From Candidatus Solirubrobacter pratensis (lineage in GTDB: Bacteria; Actinomycetota; Thermoleophilia; Solirubrobacterales; Solirubrobacteraceae): a stretch of DNA of 64,000 bases. Both the position numbers and the translations under genes were made by a program. This document shows positions 34,546-42,715 of the stretch, in pieces. The notes under the pieces are model-generated. The model saw only the letters and a program-made list of their open reading frames with translations, made no database searches and had not been told where the DNA came from. How positions within the stretch are numbered: position 1 is the first letter of the stretch; the number at the start of each line of letters is the position of its first letter. The stretch covers positions 310,001 through 374,000 of the forward strand of contig NZ_AUEK01000007.1 in NCBI RefSeq assembly GCF_000425945.1, in the 5' to 3' direction.

Positions 34546-36605
34546 CGGGTCTGGTCCGGCGTCATGACCCGCCTGGACAGTGCCTGCGGATCGAGGTTCG
34601 GAACCTGCGTGTAGTCTGACCGGTTGCGAACCGCTGTGCCTCCGGCGCGTGCGATGCTCTCTAGCGCGTTCTTGCCGTAGTCGGAGTCATCCACGGATAC
34701 CACCTTCAGGAGCTTCGATGCATCGTCGGTGAGTCCGACCGTGACCTTGGTACCTGCCGTGTCCTCGTTGTCCTGTTCGGCCTTCTTCGCCATGATGTCC
34801 TTCACGGCGTCCATCCGCTTCTGCGCTGCGTCCTTCGCCGAAGTGTGCGAACCGACCCTTCCCGCCTCCGCGATCTTCTTGATCTCGTCGCCGGAGAAGA
34901 TGTTCTTGCCGTCAGCGTCCTTTGCGCCGTGCAGGTACTTGCTGAGGTCACCCCAGGTGGACACGCCGTCCGTGGTGCTCGCGAACTTCCCGTTGAGGAT
35001 GTTCGCTGCCGCTGTCTTGTCACCTCGCTTGAGTGCCGCCTCCACCTGCTGCTGCTGTCCCTCTACAAAGTTCTCTACCTTGGCTCCGGCGACATCGCGC
35101 GGGCGGTTGCGCTCCATCTCCTTGATGACCTCGGGGCTTACTCCAAGCTGCGCGGCGACCTGGGCCACGCCCTGGTCGTAGCCTGTGACCCGGGTGACAG
35201 CGCCGGTTTCCCTATCCGTGTACGTCTTAGTTCCGAAGCCGGAGAACATCCCGATCATGCGGTGCACGGAGTCGGAGTTCATCTGGAGGCGCTGGCCAGC
35301 GGTTAGTGCCCCCTGCGCCTGCGGTAGGAGCCCGTACTTCGACATACCCATCGCCTGAACGAACCCGTTCTCGGAGAGGCTCTGCTGGATACGCGGGTCC
35401 ATGCCCGTGATCGCGGCTGACTGCACGGCGAAGTTCGCGCCCTGGGCGAACGTTCCGCCCATCTTCTGGGTAGCGTTGCCGATCTCGATTAGCTGCTGCT
35501 GGAGATCCTTGAAGTTGACGCCTGCTGCGCGAGCCGCCTCGGGGACGTCCTTCAGGGTGTTGACGAACTCCTTGACGGAGGTCGCGCCATATCGAGTCGC
35601 CTGGTCGATGGCCTCGGCGTTCATGCCCGTGTCCATGCCCGGATAACGCTGCTTCATGTACTTCAGGCCCTCGTACATGCGGTCGCGCGCGCCACCCTCG
35701 ACCCACCCACGGCCGTAAAGCTGCTGCCTGATCTCCTTAGAGTCGTTGCGCGAGAACCCGGGAGAGAATACGGACGAGGCCCAGTCCTTAGCCGACTCCG
35801 TGATGCCGTGCCTACCTGCTTCGGAGAACAAGCCGGAGCCGGGCAGAAGGAACCCGAATCCAGAGGTGCCCACGAGCGGAATCTTGTCGAAGAACCCTGT
35901 CCCGTCGATCTGATCGGCGCGTCCCCATCCGGCTTCCGCGTTCTGTTCCGCTGTCCCTTGACCCATCCGGGCGTTCAGCGCGCGGTTGAGGAACCAGGTC
36001 TGTGCGGCCTGAGCGCCGAAATTGCTATTGACGAACTGCTTGCCTCGGCGCCCCCACGGTCCGTTGATCTGGTACCGAAGCCAGTCCTGCCAGCCACCAC
36101 CACCTGGACCCGGTCCTCCCGGTCCTCCGGGTCCTCCACCGCCGTAGCCACCGCCGCCGCCGCCGCCACCACCACCACCCCCGCCGGTAGTCGCCCAGCC
36201 GCCGCCCCCGTATGGGACGGGCATTACCTCCGTAGGCACCACGTCAGCATCGGCGTACTCAGCCGCCTGAGCGAGCTTCGCCGCCGTGGCTACCGCGCGC
36301 GAGCCGTAGAACGACAGAGGAACGATATCGGTGGAGTACTTCGCCTGTTCCCGCATTGTCTCTTGCCCCGATGAGGCGTGTTCCATGCTTGGCTTGCCCG
36401 TGCCCTCAGCCTTCGCGCGAGAGGCGTTGGCGAACTGCTCTGACATGGCCGCATGTGCGTCAAGAGTCCCCGGCGTGCTCACGCGGGACATCGCTGCCAG
36501 GGAGGCGTTGATGCCCTTCAACTGGATGATGAACTCCTGCATAGCCGCCCCGGACTGCTGACTCAGAAGAGACAGTGAGATATCGATCTGGTTGTCGGCA
36601 GGCAT
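34542..36605 (-). CDS. Tape-measure-like tail protein
   Basis: A 687-residue protein located where a tape measure gene belongs, after the tail assembly chaperone and before the tip/hub genes. It has long helical segments (SLSLLSQQSGAAMQEFIIQL; TRYGATSVKEFVNTLKDVPE), which fit a tape measure. Residues about 130-175 form a glycine-rich hinge encoded by GGN repeats. At 0.15 nm per residue the measured tail would be near 100 nm, shorter than many myophage tails. No lytic domain was seen in it; those are in the hub. Identification rests mainly on order. Confidence 0.65.
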   Translation of the reverse strand: MPADNQIDISLSLLSQQSGAAMQEFIIQLKGINASLAAMSRVSTPGTLDAHAAMSEQFANASRAKAEGTGKPSMEHASSGQETMREQAKYSTDIVPLSFYGSRAVATAAKLAQAAEYADADVVPTEVMPVPYGGGGWATTGGGGGGGGGGGGGYGGGGPGGPGGPGPGGGGWQDWLRYQINGPWGRRGKQFVNSNFGAQAAQTWFLNRALNARMGQGTAEQNAEAGWGRADQIDGTGFFDKIPLVGTSGFGFLLPGSGLFSEAGRHGITESAKDWASSVFSPGFSRNDSKEIRQQLYGRGWVEGGARDRMYEGLKYMKQRYPGMDTGMNAEAIDQATRYGATSVKEFVNTLKDVPEAARAAGVNFKDLQQQLIEIGNATQKMGGTFAQGANFAVQSAAITGMDPRIQQSLSENGFVQAMGMSKYGLLPQAQGALTAGQRLQMNSDSVHRMIGMFSGFGTKTYTDRETGAVTRVTGYDQGVAQVAAQLGVSPEVIKEMERNRPRDVAGAKVENFVEGQQQQVEAALKRGDKTAAANILNGKFASTTDGVSTWGDLSKYLHGAKDADGKNIFSGDEIKKIAEAGRVGSHTSAKDAAQKRMDAVKDIMAKKAEQDNEDTAGTKVTVGLTDDASKLLKVVSVDDSDYGKNALESIARAGGTAVRNRSDYTQVPNLDPQALSRRVMTPDQTR
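36105..36190. repeat. GGN/CCN triplet-repeat tract in the tape measure gene
   Basis: A low-complexity run on the plus strand made of CCx/CCG triplets (for example 36143-36185) encodes a stretch of Gly on the minus strand, with some Pro. It is the longest simple repeat in the window and is likely prone to slippage. It forms the flexible linker between the N-terminal helices and the rest of the tape measure-like protein. Confidence 0.75.
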
Positions 36606-36633
36606 GTGTACTGGTTACGTGTAGGATGGGCAC

Positions 36634-36663
36634 TTGATCTACAGGACTCGCCCGTGATAGACT
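36634..36663 (+). promoter_or_regulatory. Sigma-70-type promoter for the small membrane protein
   Basis: TTGATC (36634-36639) and TAGACT (36658-36663) are separated by 18 bases, close to a consensus sigma-70 promoter. The predicted start is about 6-7 bases downstream, essentially on the GTG at 36670, so the transcript would be leaderless or nearly so. It points in the plus direction inside a minus-strand operon. Confidence 0.6.
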
Positions 36664-36669
36664 CGTGTC

Positions 36670-36864
36670 GTGAACGAGAACAACGATGGACTTCCAGGCC
36701 ACATCCTTTTTGCGTGCATCGTCGTCTTCTGCATTGCCATACCGGTGATGATCCCGTTCTTTCTCATGATGTTCGCGGCGGTGACGGTGGCCCACTTTGG
36801 GTGGCCCCCGTTGAAGCGCCGGATTGATGACTGGCTGGATCGCCAGCAGCGCCGGTACCGCTAG
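36670..36864 (+). CDS. Small membrane protein in opposite orientation within the tail operon
   Basis: A 64-residue protein with a hydrophobic segment, FACIVVFCIAIPVMIPFFLM and beyond (about residues 14-42), and a basic C-terminus (KRRIDDWLDRQQRRYR), predicting a single- or double-spanning inner-membrane protein with the tail in the cytoplasm. It is transcribed against its neighbours and has its own promoter. The 3' end overlaps by 4 bases the stop of the chaperone frameshift ORF (36861). The layout suggests an independently expressed moron, for example a superinfection-exclusion or holin-like protein; that is inference. Confidence 0.65.
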   Translation: MNENNDGLPGHILFACIVVFCIAIPVMIPFFLMMFAAVTVAHFGWPPLKRRIDDWLDRQQRRYR

Positions 36865-37118
36865 TCGTCTAGCTCGAAGACCCCACTGGCGGCGGCCTGC
36901 TCCAGCATCGCCTTGAACTCCGGCGAGCCAGGCTGAACCCAGTCCACGTCCTCGTCGGCGGGGAACTCCTCGTCCTCGTTCTTCTTGCCGTAGAGGGCCT
37001 TCCACATCTCCGGACTGTTGGCGAAGACCATGCCCTCGATACCGGCTTCCAGGGCGCTACCGATGAGTTCTCCGCGTTCCTCGTGCTCGGCGTTCATCAG
37101 CCGAGACACGTAGAACAT
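36861..37118 (-). CDS. C-terminal part of the tail assembly chaperone (-1 frame)
   Basis: An 85-residue reading frame starting at ATG 37118, 12 bases after the stop of the upstream chaperone ORF. It has no good ribosome-binding site (the bases upstream are GTCTCCAG). It is open in the -1 frame relative to the upstream gene, and the frame continues back through the slippery sequence at 37142-37148. It is acidic and helical (NAEHEERGELIGSALEAGIE). Tail assembly chaperones of lambda type (G and GT) commonly use exactly this arrangement, so it is probably expressed as a 254-residue fusion. Confidence 0.65.
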   Translation of the reverse strand: MFYVSRLMNAEHEERGELIGSALEAGIEGMVFANSPEMWKALYGKKNEDEEFPADEDVDWVQPGSPEFKAMLEQAAASGVFELDD

Positions 37119-37129
37119 CTGGAGACGTC

Positions 37130-37624
37130 CTAGGCCGCCTCGGGGGCCAGTTCGTCGGTCGAGATACCCAAGTCGCTCAACGAACTGAGCCCTGGCAAGA
37201 AAGGCGCCGGGCTCGGCACGTGAAAATCCTGCATCGCCTCCCTGGCCGCCAACTCGCGACGCTGTAGGGTGACGAACTCAGTGAACAGACGCTCCCCGAG
37301 CGTCCAGGTGTAGGTGCTGGTCCAGTAGCGGAAGCGCGCACGCGCGAACTCCACAGCGTCTACCTGGACGCGCGGGCAGTAGTCGTGCTTGCCGTCGATC
37401 GCATCCACAGAGAGGGCGATGTTCGCCCATGCCCAGGACTTTGCCTGGGCCAGCGTCTCGACATACTCCTTCGTGACGACGGCGGCGGCAAGCTCCTCGT
37501 CGCCCTTGAGGGTCCGCATGGTGTAGGCGCTGCCCCACACGCGGTACTCGTCGGAGATGTACCCGTACATCTCTAGCTGTTCGATGTCCTTCTGGACATC
37601 TTCGGGAATGGCTTCGAAGCTCAC
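37130..37624 (-). CDS. Tail assembly chaperone (zero-frame product)
   Basis: A 164-residue acidic protein, helical throughout (VQKDIEQLEMYGYISDEYRV). It lies between the tail tube and tape measure genes, the place of the chaperone that binds the tape measure during tail assembly. Ending at TAG with a downstream -1 frame supports the chaperone assignment. A terminator hairpin sits just upstream at 37648-37669, so transcription of the chaperone and tube genes may be partly separate. Confidence 0.7.
   Translation of the reverse strand: MSFEAIPEDVQKDIEQLEMYGYISDEYRVWGSAYTMRTLKGDEELAAAVVTKEYVETLAQAKSWAWANIALSVDAIDGKHDYCPRVQVDAVEFARARFRYWTSTYTWTLGERLFTEFVTLQRRELAAREAMQDFHVPSPAPFLPGLSSLSDLGISTDELAPEAA
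37142..37148 (-). other. Candidate -1 frameshift slippery site
   Basis: On the minus strand the heptamer is GGCCCCC (G GCC CCC in the zero frame), 3 codons before the GAG GCG GCC TAG that ends the upstream ORF. After a one-base slip back the next codons read CGA GGC GGC CTA GGA CGT CTC CAG ATG, joining the downstream ORF with no stop in between. The A-site CCC re-pairs perfectly, the P-site GCC to GGC does not. The site is near the 3' end of the first ORF, as in other phages. Confidence 0.55.
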
Positions 37625-37647
37625 TGGACTCTTTCGTTGACAGAACT

Positions 37648-37669
37648 AGGAAAGCCCTCCGGAGAGGGC
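37648..37669 (-). terminator. Terminator downstream of the tail tube gene
   Basis: On the minus strand a GCCCTC/GAGGGC stem (37654-37659 pairs with 37664-37669) with a 4-base loop is followed by TTTCCT. It lies 13 bases after the tube gene's stop and can attenuate expression of the chaperone and tape measure relative to sheath and tube, which are needed in many copies. Confidence 0.6.
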
Positions 37670-37681
37670 CTTCGGAGGGAC

Positions 37682-38308
37682 TTAGGAGGTTGCGAAGAGG
37701 TTGGCGGACGGCACGCCCTTGACGATCTTGCCGTTGCTGATGTTCCAACCCTGAGGCGGACTCCACGCAGGAGCGTTGTCGTTACGGCCACCGCGCGTGA
37801 GATGCGTGTACATGAAGGTCACTTGCTTCATGACCTGGAGGGTGGAGACATCGATCGTTTCGCCGTCTGCTACATCGGAGATGACGACGTTGTGATACTC
37901 CTCGGTGTACGCTGCGGGCTTAGTGCCATTTAGACTCGGCGGGGCGACGTACTTGACCATCGTGATCGGGCTGGCCGTGTTGGCTACCCTCTGGAAAATC
38001 TCCACGATGTCCACTGCGCCTGCGATGGTGGATAGTTCATCCCACACGCGCTGGCCGTAGCGCTCGAATAGCTCGACCACAATCGTGCCCGGTCCCATCG
38101 CGGCCGGAGTGACAATCTCAACGGCGTACGGGGAGTCCATGGGGTGGATCGGGGTCGCCGCAGCTACCGGGCGGCCAGTTGTGTGCTGAATTTGGTGCGC
38201 GAAGCCGATTAGCGTGTCGTTGAAGTGCAGGTACGTGAAGCCGGAGCCACCCACGCGCGTACGGGCTGTACGCACGCTGACGTCAGATGTTGCGGTAGAG
38301 AGTGCCAT
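37682..38308 (-). CDS. Tail tube protein (probable)
   Basis: A 208-residue protein immediately downstream of the sheath gene, the invariant position of the tube gene in contractile tails. The sequence alternates beta-strand-like stretches (AVEIVTPAAMGPGTIVVEL, ETIDVSTLQVMKQVTFMYTH) suggestive of the tube beta-barrel. It is followed by a terminator and the chaperone. No direct family motif is recognisable, so the call rests on position and strand pattern. Confidence 0.7.
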   Translation of the reverse strand: MALSTATSDVSVRTARTRVGGSGFTYLHFNDTLIGFAHQIQHTTGRPVAAATPIHPMDSPYAVEIVTPAAMGPGTIVVELFERYGQRVWDELSTIAGAVDIVEIFQRVANTASPITMVKYVAPPSLNGTKPAAYTEEYHNVVISDVADGETIDVSTLQVMKQVTFMYTHLTRGGRNDNAPAWSPPQGWNISNGKIVKGVPSANLFATS

Positions 38309-38322
38309 ATGTCAGTTGCCCT

Positions 38323-39861
38323 TTAGGAGGTGACGACGTTCTCGACACCCGTGGAGGACAGGTCGATGGAGAACTTGATGTTGACGTAGTTGACCGGGAA
38401 CGCCGGGAGGTAGGAGAACCGCACTTCGAAGGTCGTAGGCTGCGCGGTAAGCTGCCTCACCTGCACATTGCCGTAGTTCACGATGGTCTGGTCGCCACGG
38501 AGTGCCTCCAGCACTCCGATGATGGTGGACTTGATCGTGTACGGGGCCTGCGCATCGGCGATGATCTTGCCGATGATCTTTGTGTCTACAGTCGTACGCA
38601 GTGACTCCACCATCCGGTGCTGGGAGCGGACTACCGATACTTCCTGGTACTGCTCTGCCGTCGTGTCGAGCGTGATGCCGTGACGGACGAACAGCCCGTT
38701 GCCCTTCTGCTCGATGACCATGAGGCCCGCCGCTGCGTCGTCGTTCTTGTCCTGCTTCGAGCGCGTGTCGGTAGCCGAGAGGAACCCGGAAATCTGCGAA
38801 CGTGTGAGGCTTTGCTGCGTCGGGCGAGACGCGAGCATCCCGGCGATGGCCGCCGCCATGTACTGAGCGCCGACCGGTACCGTGCCGCCAACTGAGTCAG
38901 GACGCGGGCGCAGGAAGGAGGCGGTGTTGATGAGGACGGACTGTCGGGCTAGCTCGCCGCCGTAGCGTGCTGCGAGAGCACCCGCGTCGTTGCGGAGACT
39001 GGTCTTCGTCGCGTAGTTCACCGCGTCTGCCGTACGATCCTCACCGAAGATGGTGACCGAGTACTGGTCGTTGTCCTTGAGGAACTTCATGTGGTCCTGG
39101 AACTTCTGGGCGATTCCAATCCAGGTGGTGTTGTCGATGCCTTCTACGGTGCTCTGCCCGACGACCGGGACGAAGACGTTGATGTCCTCGATGTCACGCA
39201 GGCCGTAGAGCGTGTCCGACCACACGGCAGGGTTCGATGTCGCCTTAGCCGTGGAGGACGTGCCGATGATCGGTGCCTCCTTCGCCGTAGCGACGTTCCC
39301 CGGCGTGGAGCGGGTGTACAGCGGCTGGCAGATGACGAACCGTGCGCCGTTCTCTAGGGCGACCTGCGCAGCGTAGGTAAGCTGCGAGAAGATCGCACCG
39401 TTCTTCCATGCCGGGCCGAAACGATCAGCGATAGACCCGAGGTCTTCAAGCAAGATCGCGTCGAAGTAGTCGGAGGGGACGTACTGGTACGTGACGGCAA
39501 CGAGGGTGTGGTCCGGAATCTTGCCGTCGCCGCCACTCGGGGCCACACGACTGATCGTCTTCGCCGTCAGGTCAACGGTGTAGTCGTTGGCCGAGCGGTA
39601 GGTGCCATCGAGATTGACTGCCTGGCCAGGATACAGTACGTCGGCAACCGAGGTGACACCGACCAGGACAGCACCCGCCGGTAGTCCGGGGAGCGGCGTC
39701 GGCGTCGTGCCGCTGAGCAGAATGTCGGGGTCCACCCGCGCAACGAAGCCCTGAGCAGAACCAACTACGGCAACGCTCGCGGGGACCGCTAGTAGGGGGG
39801 ATACGTTCGGTGAGACATCTTCGTCTACCGTTACGCCAGGGGGTCGATAAGCAAGTGCCAT
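38323..39861 (-). CDS. Tail sheath protein
   Basis: A 512-residue protein typical of myophage sheaths. N-terminus MALAYRPPGVTVDEDVSPNV is followed by SVAVVGSAQGFVAR. The C-terminal region has NLRTT-type conserved strands (ESLRTTVDTKIIGKIIADAQ, TTFEVRFSYLPAFPVNYVNI), the sheath protein's terminal insertion domain. It contracts around the tube to drive injection. It comes before the tube gene and after the tail completion protein, and settles the phage type as contractile-tailed. Confidence 0.9.
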   Translation of the reverse strand: MALAYRPPGVTVDEDVSPNVSPLLAVPASVAVVGSAQGFVARVDPDILLSGTTPTPLPGLPAGAVLVGVTSVADVLYPGQAVNLDGTYRSANDYTVDLTAKTISRVAPSGGDGKIPDHTLVAVTYQYVPSDYFDAILLEDLGSIADRFGPAWKNGAIFSQLTYAAQVALENGARFVICQPLYTRSTPGNVATAKEAPIIGTSSTAKATSNPAVWSDTLYGLRDIEDINVFVPVVGQSTVEGIDNTTWIGIAQKFQDHMKFLKDNDQYSVTIFGEDRTADAVNYATKTSLRNDAGALAARYGGELARQSVLINTASFLRPRPDSVGGTVPVGAQYMAAAIAGMLASRPTQQSLTRSQISGFLSATDTRSKQDKNDDAAAGLMVIEQKGNGLFVRHGITLDTTAEQYQEVSVVRSQHRMVESLRTTVDTKIIGKIIADAQAPYTIKSTIIGVLEALRGDQTIVNYGNVQVRQLTAQPTTFEVRFSYLPAFPVNYVNIKFSIDLSSTGVENVVTS

Positions 39862-39912
39862 GATCTAGTTAGTCCTCGTATGTTGTGTAGGCGCCGTCTC
39901 GGGAAAGTAAGG

Positions 39913-40647
39913 TCAGACCCACTCGCCGGTATCGGTCGCTCCAGTCGGCTCGGTTTCCAAGTCCTCGATCCACGGGTAGATCGGGACGCGACGGACGTAG
40001 TCACCCGAGCGGTTCTCGGGCGGCACGGAGTAGAACTCTCCAGTTACAGGCGCGCGGTACTGGACGATGTACAACTGCTCGTCCTCGGACTGCCACGGGA
40101 CGGGCGCCTGTGTCTCCCCGAACCCGGAGACCTTCTTAGAGACGTCGATGAAGTGCCACCTCGCGTCCGGCACGTTGTCTTGGTCGGCGTACACGGCGTT
40201 GAAGAAGTTGTTGGTGTAGTCCGAGATCGTTCCCATGGTGAGGGTCTGGACCACTGTGTCCGACATGAGGTCACGGTCGAGGTTCGAGAGCGCATAGATT
40301 GCGAACTCCAGGTCACCCGTGAAGATGTTGTGGAGCATGCGCATCGGGATGAGGTCGTCGTCCTCTACGAAGATCATTTCCTGGTGACCAACGCCGACGC
40401 TCTGGATGTCGCGCTCGAAGAAGCGCACGACGACGCAGGGGTAACGGTCCTTGTCTCGCGGCCACTCCAGCGTCACCTTCACGCCCTCAGTCCCGTGCGT
40501 TCCGTCCTGCCGCGCGACGGGCGTCGTGCGGAGGGCGTCATCCGGGTGGTTGGCGAAGACGCGTGCGAGTCCATCCTGGACGGAGGACTTGAGGAAGGTC
40601 TTGTACTTGACCGTCTTCTCAGGCAGGTAGCGGGGCAGGAGTGACAT
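39913..40647 (-). CDS. Tail completion/neck protein
   Basis: A 244-residue protein directly upstream of the sheath gene, where tail terminators are encoded. It has FFERDIQSVGVGHQEMIFVE and a long helix/strand pattern resembling neck proteins, but no diagnostic motif. The start at ATG 40647 overlaps the stop of the upstream neck gene. It probably caps the tail and joins the head during assembly. Position-based call. Confidence 0.55.
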   Translation of the reverse strand: MSLLPRYLPEKTVKYKTFLKSSVQDGLARVFANHPDDALRTTPVARQDGTHGTEGVKVTLEWPRDKDRYPCVVVRFFERDIQSVGVGHQEMIFVEDDDLIPMRMLHNIFTGDLEFAIYALSNLDRDLMSDTVVQTLTMGTISDYTNNFFNAVYADQDNVPDARWHFIDVSKKVSGFGETQAPVPWQSEDEQLYIVQYRAPVTGEFYSVPPENRSGDYVRRVPIYPWIEDLETEPTGATDTGEWV

Positions 40648-41096
40648 CAGATGTCGAGTGAGGTCTGACCGTTAGGTTCGTTGGGGAAGAGATCCATCTG
40701 GATCTGGCCGGAGGCGGGTTCCTCACGGTTAGCTGCGTAGTTGGAGAAGTAGTTGCGTCCGTTGCGTGCCTCTCCGACGATGAGGCCGACGAGGAGGTAG
40801 TCCTTCTCCACGACCGCCTGACGCATCGCGTCGTGGCCGATCTGACGCATGGCCTGGCGCCATTTGCGGTTGTTGCCGTAGAGGAGGGCGGCGTCGTACT
40901 CGACGCAGAGCCCGCGCCCCGGGACTACCTCGGACTTGACCGACGCTTCGCGCCAGACGTTGCTCGCGTGTTCCACGAGCCCAAGGAGGCGCGGATCACG
41001 GTTGGCGATCTCGGCGGCGTGGCGCGAGATGACTGCGTGTACCTCTGCGATCGTCGTCGCCGTGGGTGCGATCCCATCGAAGCTAAGCTGCGGCAT
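40647..41096 (-). CDS. Head-tail connector/neck protein
   Basis: About 149 residues from ATG 41096, overlapping the stop of the upstream gene. It has helical segments (EVHAVISRHAAEIANRDP; RKWRQAMRQIGHDAMRQAVV) and an acidic C-terminus. Its place between the tail-fibre-type virion protein and the tail completion protein makes a connector/neck role likely, without a motif to prove it. The longer frame to 41183 is arginine-rich and rejected. Confidence 0.55.
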   Translation of the reverse strand: MPQLSFDGIAPTATTIAEVHAVISRHAAEIANRDPRLLGLVEHASNVWREASVKSEVVPGRGLCVEYDAALLYGNNRKWRQAMRQIGHDAMRQAVVEKDYLLVGLIVGEARNGRNYFSNYAANREEPASGQIQMDLFPNEPNGQTSLDI

Positions 41097-41506
41097 CAGG
41101 CGATGGCGAAGCTGACGTTGAAGGATGTGAACTGGAGGAAGTCCCCGGTGTTGAGGCGTCGGGGTGTCGTCAGCGGCTCCCACGCCAGCATGTGACCGCT
41201 CGATAGCGCGTCAAAGATGCCTACGGCCACCACCGTGGGCCATGGGCTTGGAGCGGTATCCGAACCGGTCCCTAGCGACGGGAAATAGACGTTGCCGGAG
41301 AGGGAGCGGGGTGAGCCCATTCCGGCCCACGCCAGGGCGAACCGCGTGTACTTGCCTGCGGTCGCGATCGTAAGCTCCGTGCCGCCACCGTTGGCGGCGG
41401 GCATGGAGGAGAAGAGTCCGGCGTAGAGGGTCGTCGGCGGGGTATAAGTTGTGGCTCCCGTAACGTGGTTGACGAGAGCGGTCTTGAGGAAGTCAGAAAT
41501 GGGCAT
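41096..41506 (-). CDS. Virion protein, 'LFSSMPA/TELTIA'-type structural family
   Basis: A 136-residue protein with TTYTPPTTLYAGLFSSMPA..GGTELTIA, FPSLGTGSDTAPSPWPTVVAVGIFDA, and FTSFNVSFAI. This is the common small phage structural family (often named tail fibre/neck-associated) with the pattern 'YvaLfts.p...GtEls.g.YaR' and a closing 'GD.l.f.aGdltvtl'. A second, longer-diverged member is at 56952-57338. Exact position in the virion is unknown. Confidence 0.7.
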   Translation of the reverse strand: MPISDFLKTALVNHVTGATTYTPPTTLYAGLFSSMPAANGGGTELTIATAGKYTRFALAWAGMGSPRSLSGNVYFPSLGTGSDTAPSPWPTVVAVGIFDALSSGHMLAWEPLTTPRRLNTGDFLQFTSFNVSFAIA

Positions 41507-42351
41507 CAGTAGTAACCGCGTCCTACGGTCCGGACGCGGAGAGGTGCGGGGAGGAGACGACCGGCCTTCGTATCCACGAGCATCGCGGAGTGACCGAAGC
41601 CGACGAAGCGACGCTTGAACATCGCGGCGTTACGCTGGTAGGTGTCCTTCTCTAGCTGGTAGATCGTGCCCCAGCGCTGGAGGTAGTCACGACGGTCCTG
41701 GTAGGGAGCGTTCATCCCCTGCGGTGCTGCCTGTTCGACGTAGGAGCGCATGAGGTGACGCACCACCGGGAGGAAGACGCACTCGGCCAGGAGGGGAAGG
41801 TCGGCGGTCGGGTCACCGGGACCGGCGAAGAAGTAGTCCACTGTTAGCTGCGTGCGGACAGGCGGGGACTCGTTCAACTCGAAGAGCCCCTCCCCGATGA
41901 AGCTCGTCATCTTCGCTTCGTTGAAGTAGTTGAGGGTCATGTCCCTGAGGTAGGGACCCTCGTCTTCAGCGTCGAAGCAGTCCTCAAGCTTCTTCCAGAC
42001 ATACGTGCCGACTACCTCTGCGTATGAGGGAGCGGGCGGATCGAAGGGGTTGATGACGCGGAAGTCCTGGCGGGTGGAGCGCTTGGCTCCGTTCGCCAGG
42101 GTGAATGTTGCGGCGACCTTGTACTGGCCGATTAGGGATGTTGCGTTGTAGATCAGCGTCCCGGCGCCGTCGTCATCCAGGATGCCTTCTGCGTGATGAA
42201 CCTGACCTTCGGGGTCCTGGATCGTGAAATCCACGGACAGGAGGTCGTCCGGGTTCATCGGGGTGTCTTCGGCGTCGTACAGCGTCGTGTGTAGCTCGGC
42301 GCTGTCGCCCGAATTGACGAGGACTACTTCGCGATCGAATCCCAGAGACAT
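41506..42351 (-). CDS. Head-tail connector-like structural protein
   Basis: A 281-residue protein from ATG 42351, which has AAGGG 6 bases upstream; the track-long start at 42417 would add 22 residues without a ribosome-binding site. Residues 20-120 form a beta-sandwich-like domain (VNSGDSAELHTTLYDAEDTP ... TFTLANGAKRSTRQDF). The rest is helical. It is the first gene of the tail operon and starts back to back with the plus-strand cassette at 42383. A connector or neck role is inferred from order. Confidence 0.6.
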   Translation of the reverse strand: MSLGFDREVVLVNSGDSAELHTTLYDAEDTPMNPDDLLSVDFTIQDPEGQVHHAEGILDDDGAGTLIYNATSLIGQYKVAATFTLANGAKRSTRQDFRVINPFDPPAPSYAEVVGTYVWKKLEDCFDAEDEGPYLRDMTLNYFNEAKMTSFIGEGLFELNESPPVRTQLTVDYFFAGPGDPTADLPLLAECVFLPVVRHLMRSYVEQAAPQGMNAPYQDRRDYLQRWGTIYQLEKDTYQRNAAMFKRRFVGFGHSAMLVDTKAGRLLPAPLRVRTVGRGYY

Positions 42352-42382
42352 GTCATCCCTTACCCCCACGAAGGAGCCACCC

Positions 42383-42715
42383 TTGAGGTACGTCCCCGTC
42401 CGTTTCGAGGAGATCAACAGCGCCGGTAGCGTCGGCTGGCTAGCGACGAGCCATGGCTACGGAGTGATCGACACCAACTCGGGCAAGCTCACCTCGGTCA
42501 ACGCGTTCTCCTCAGCCGAGGCCGTGGCCGAGTTCAAGCGCCTGAACGAGGCAGAGACGGTCCGCGCACACTGGCCGGACGCGCGTGACCCTGAGGTCGT
42601 CGCCATGGTGGCCGATGAAGAGTGGGGCAAGCCCGACGAGGAAACCTACGTCTACCGGGTCCACCGCGCTTCCGAGGTCATCGCGCGGCGGCGCGCCCAG
42701 GAGTCTCATGCCTGA
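42383..42715 (+). CDS. Hypothetical protein upstream of the FtsH-like protease
   Basis: A 110-residue protein. The best start is TTG 42383 because AAGGAG (42371-42376) lies 6 bases before it; an in-frame ATG at 42350 has no such site and shares its bases with the divergent gene's ATG. It has a helical C-terminal half (AVAEFKRLNEAETVRAHWPD) and an acidic middle, no known motif. It overlaps the FtsH-like gene by 8 bases, so the two are coupled and the small protein may be its cofactor or substrate adaptor. Confidence 0.6.
   Translation: MRYVPVRFEEINSAGSVGWLATSHGYGVIDTNSGKLTSVNAFSSAEAVAEFKRLNEAETVRAHWPDARDPEVVAMVADEEWGKPDEETYVYRVHRASEVIARRRAQESHA

Noticed and set aside
34542..36605. Poly-glycine tract as a sequencing artefact
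   Set aside because: The GGN-repeat keeps the frame open and fits a linker; length variation is possible but no frame break is seen.
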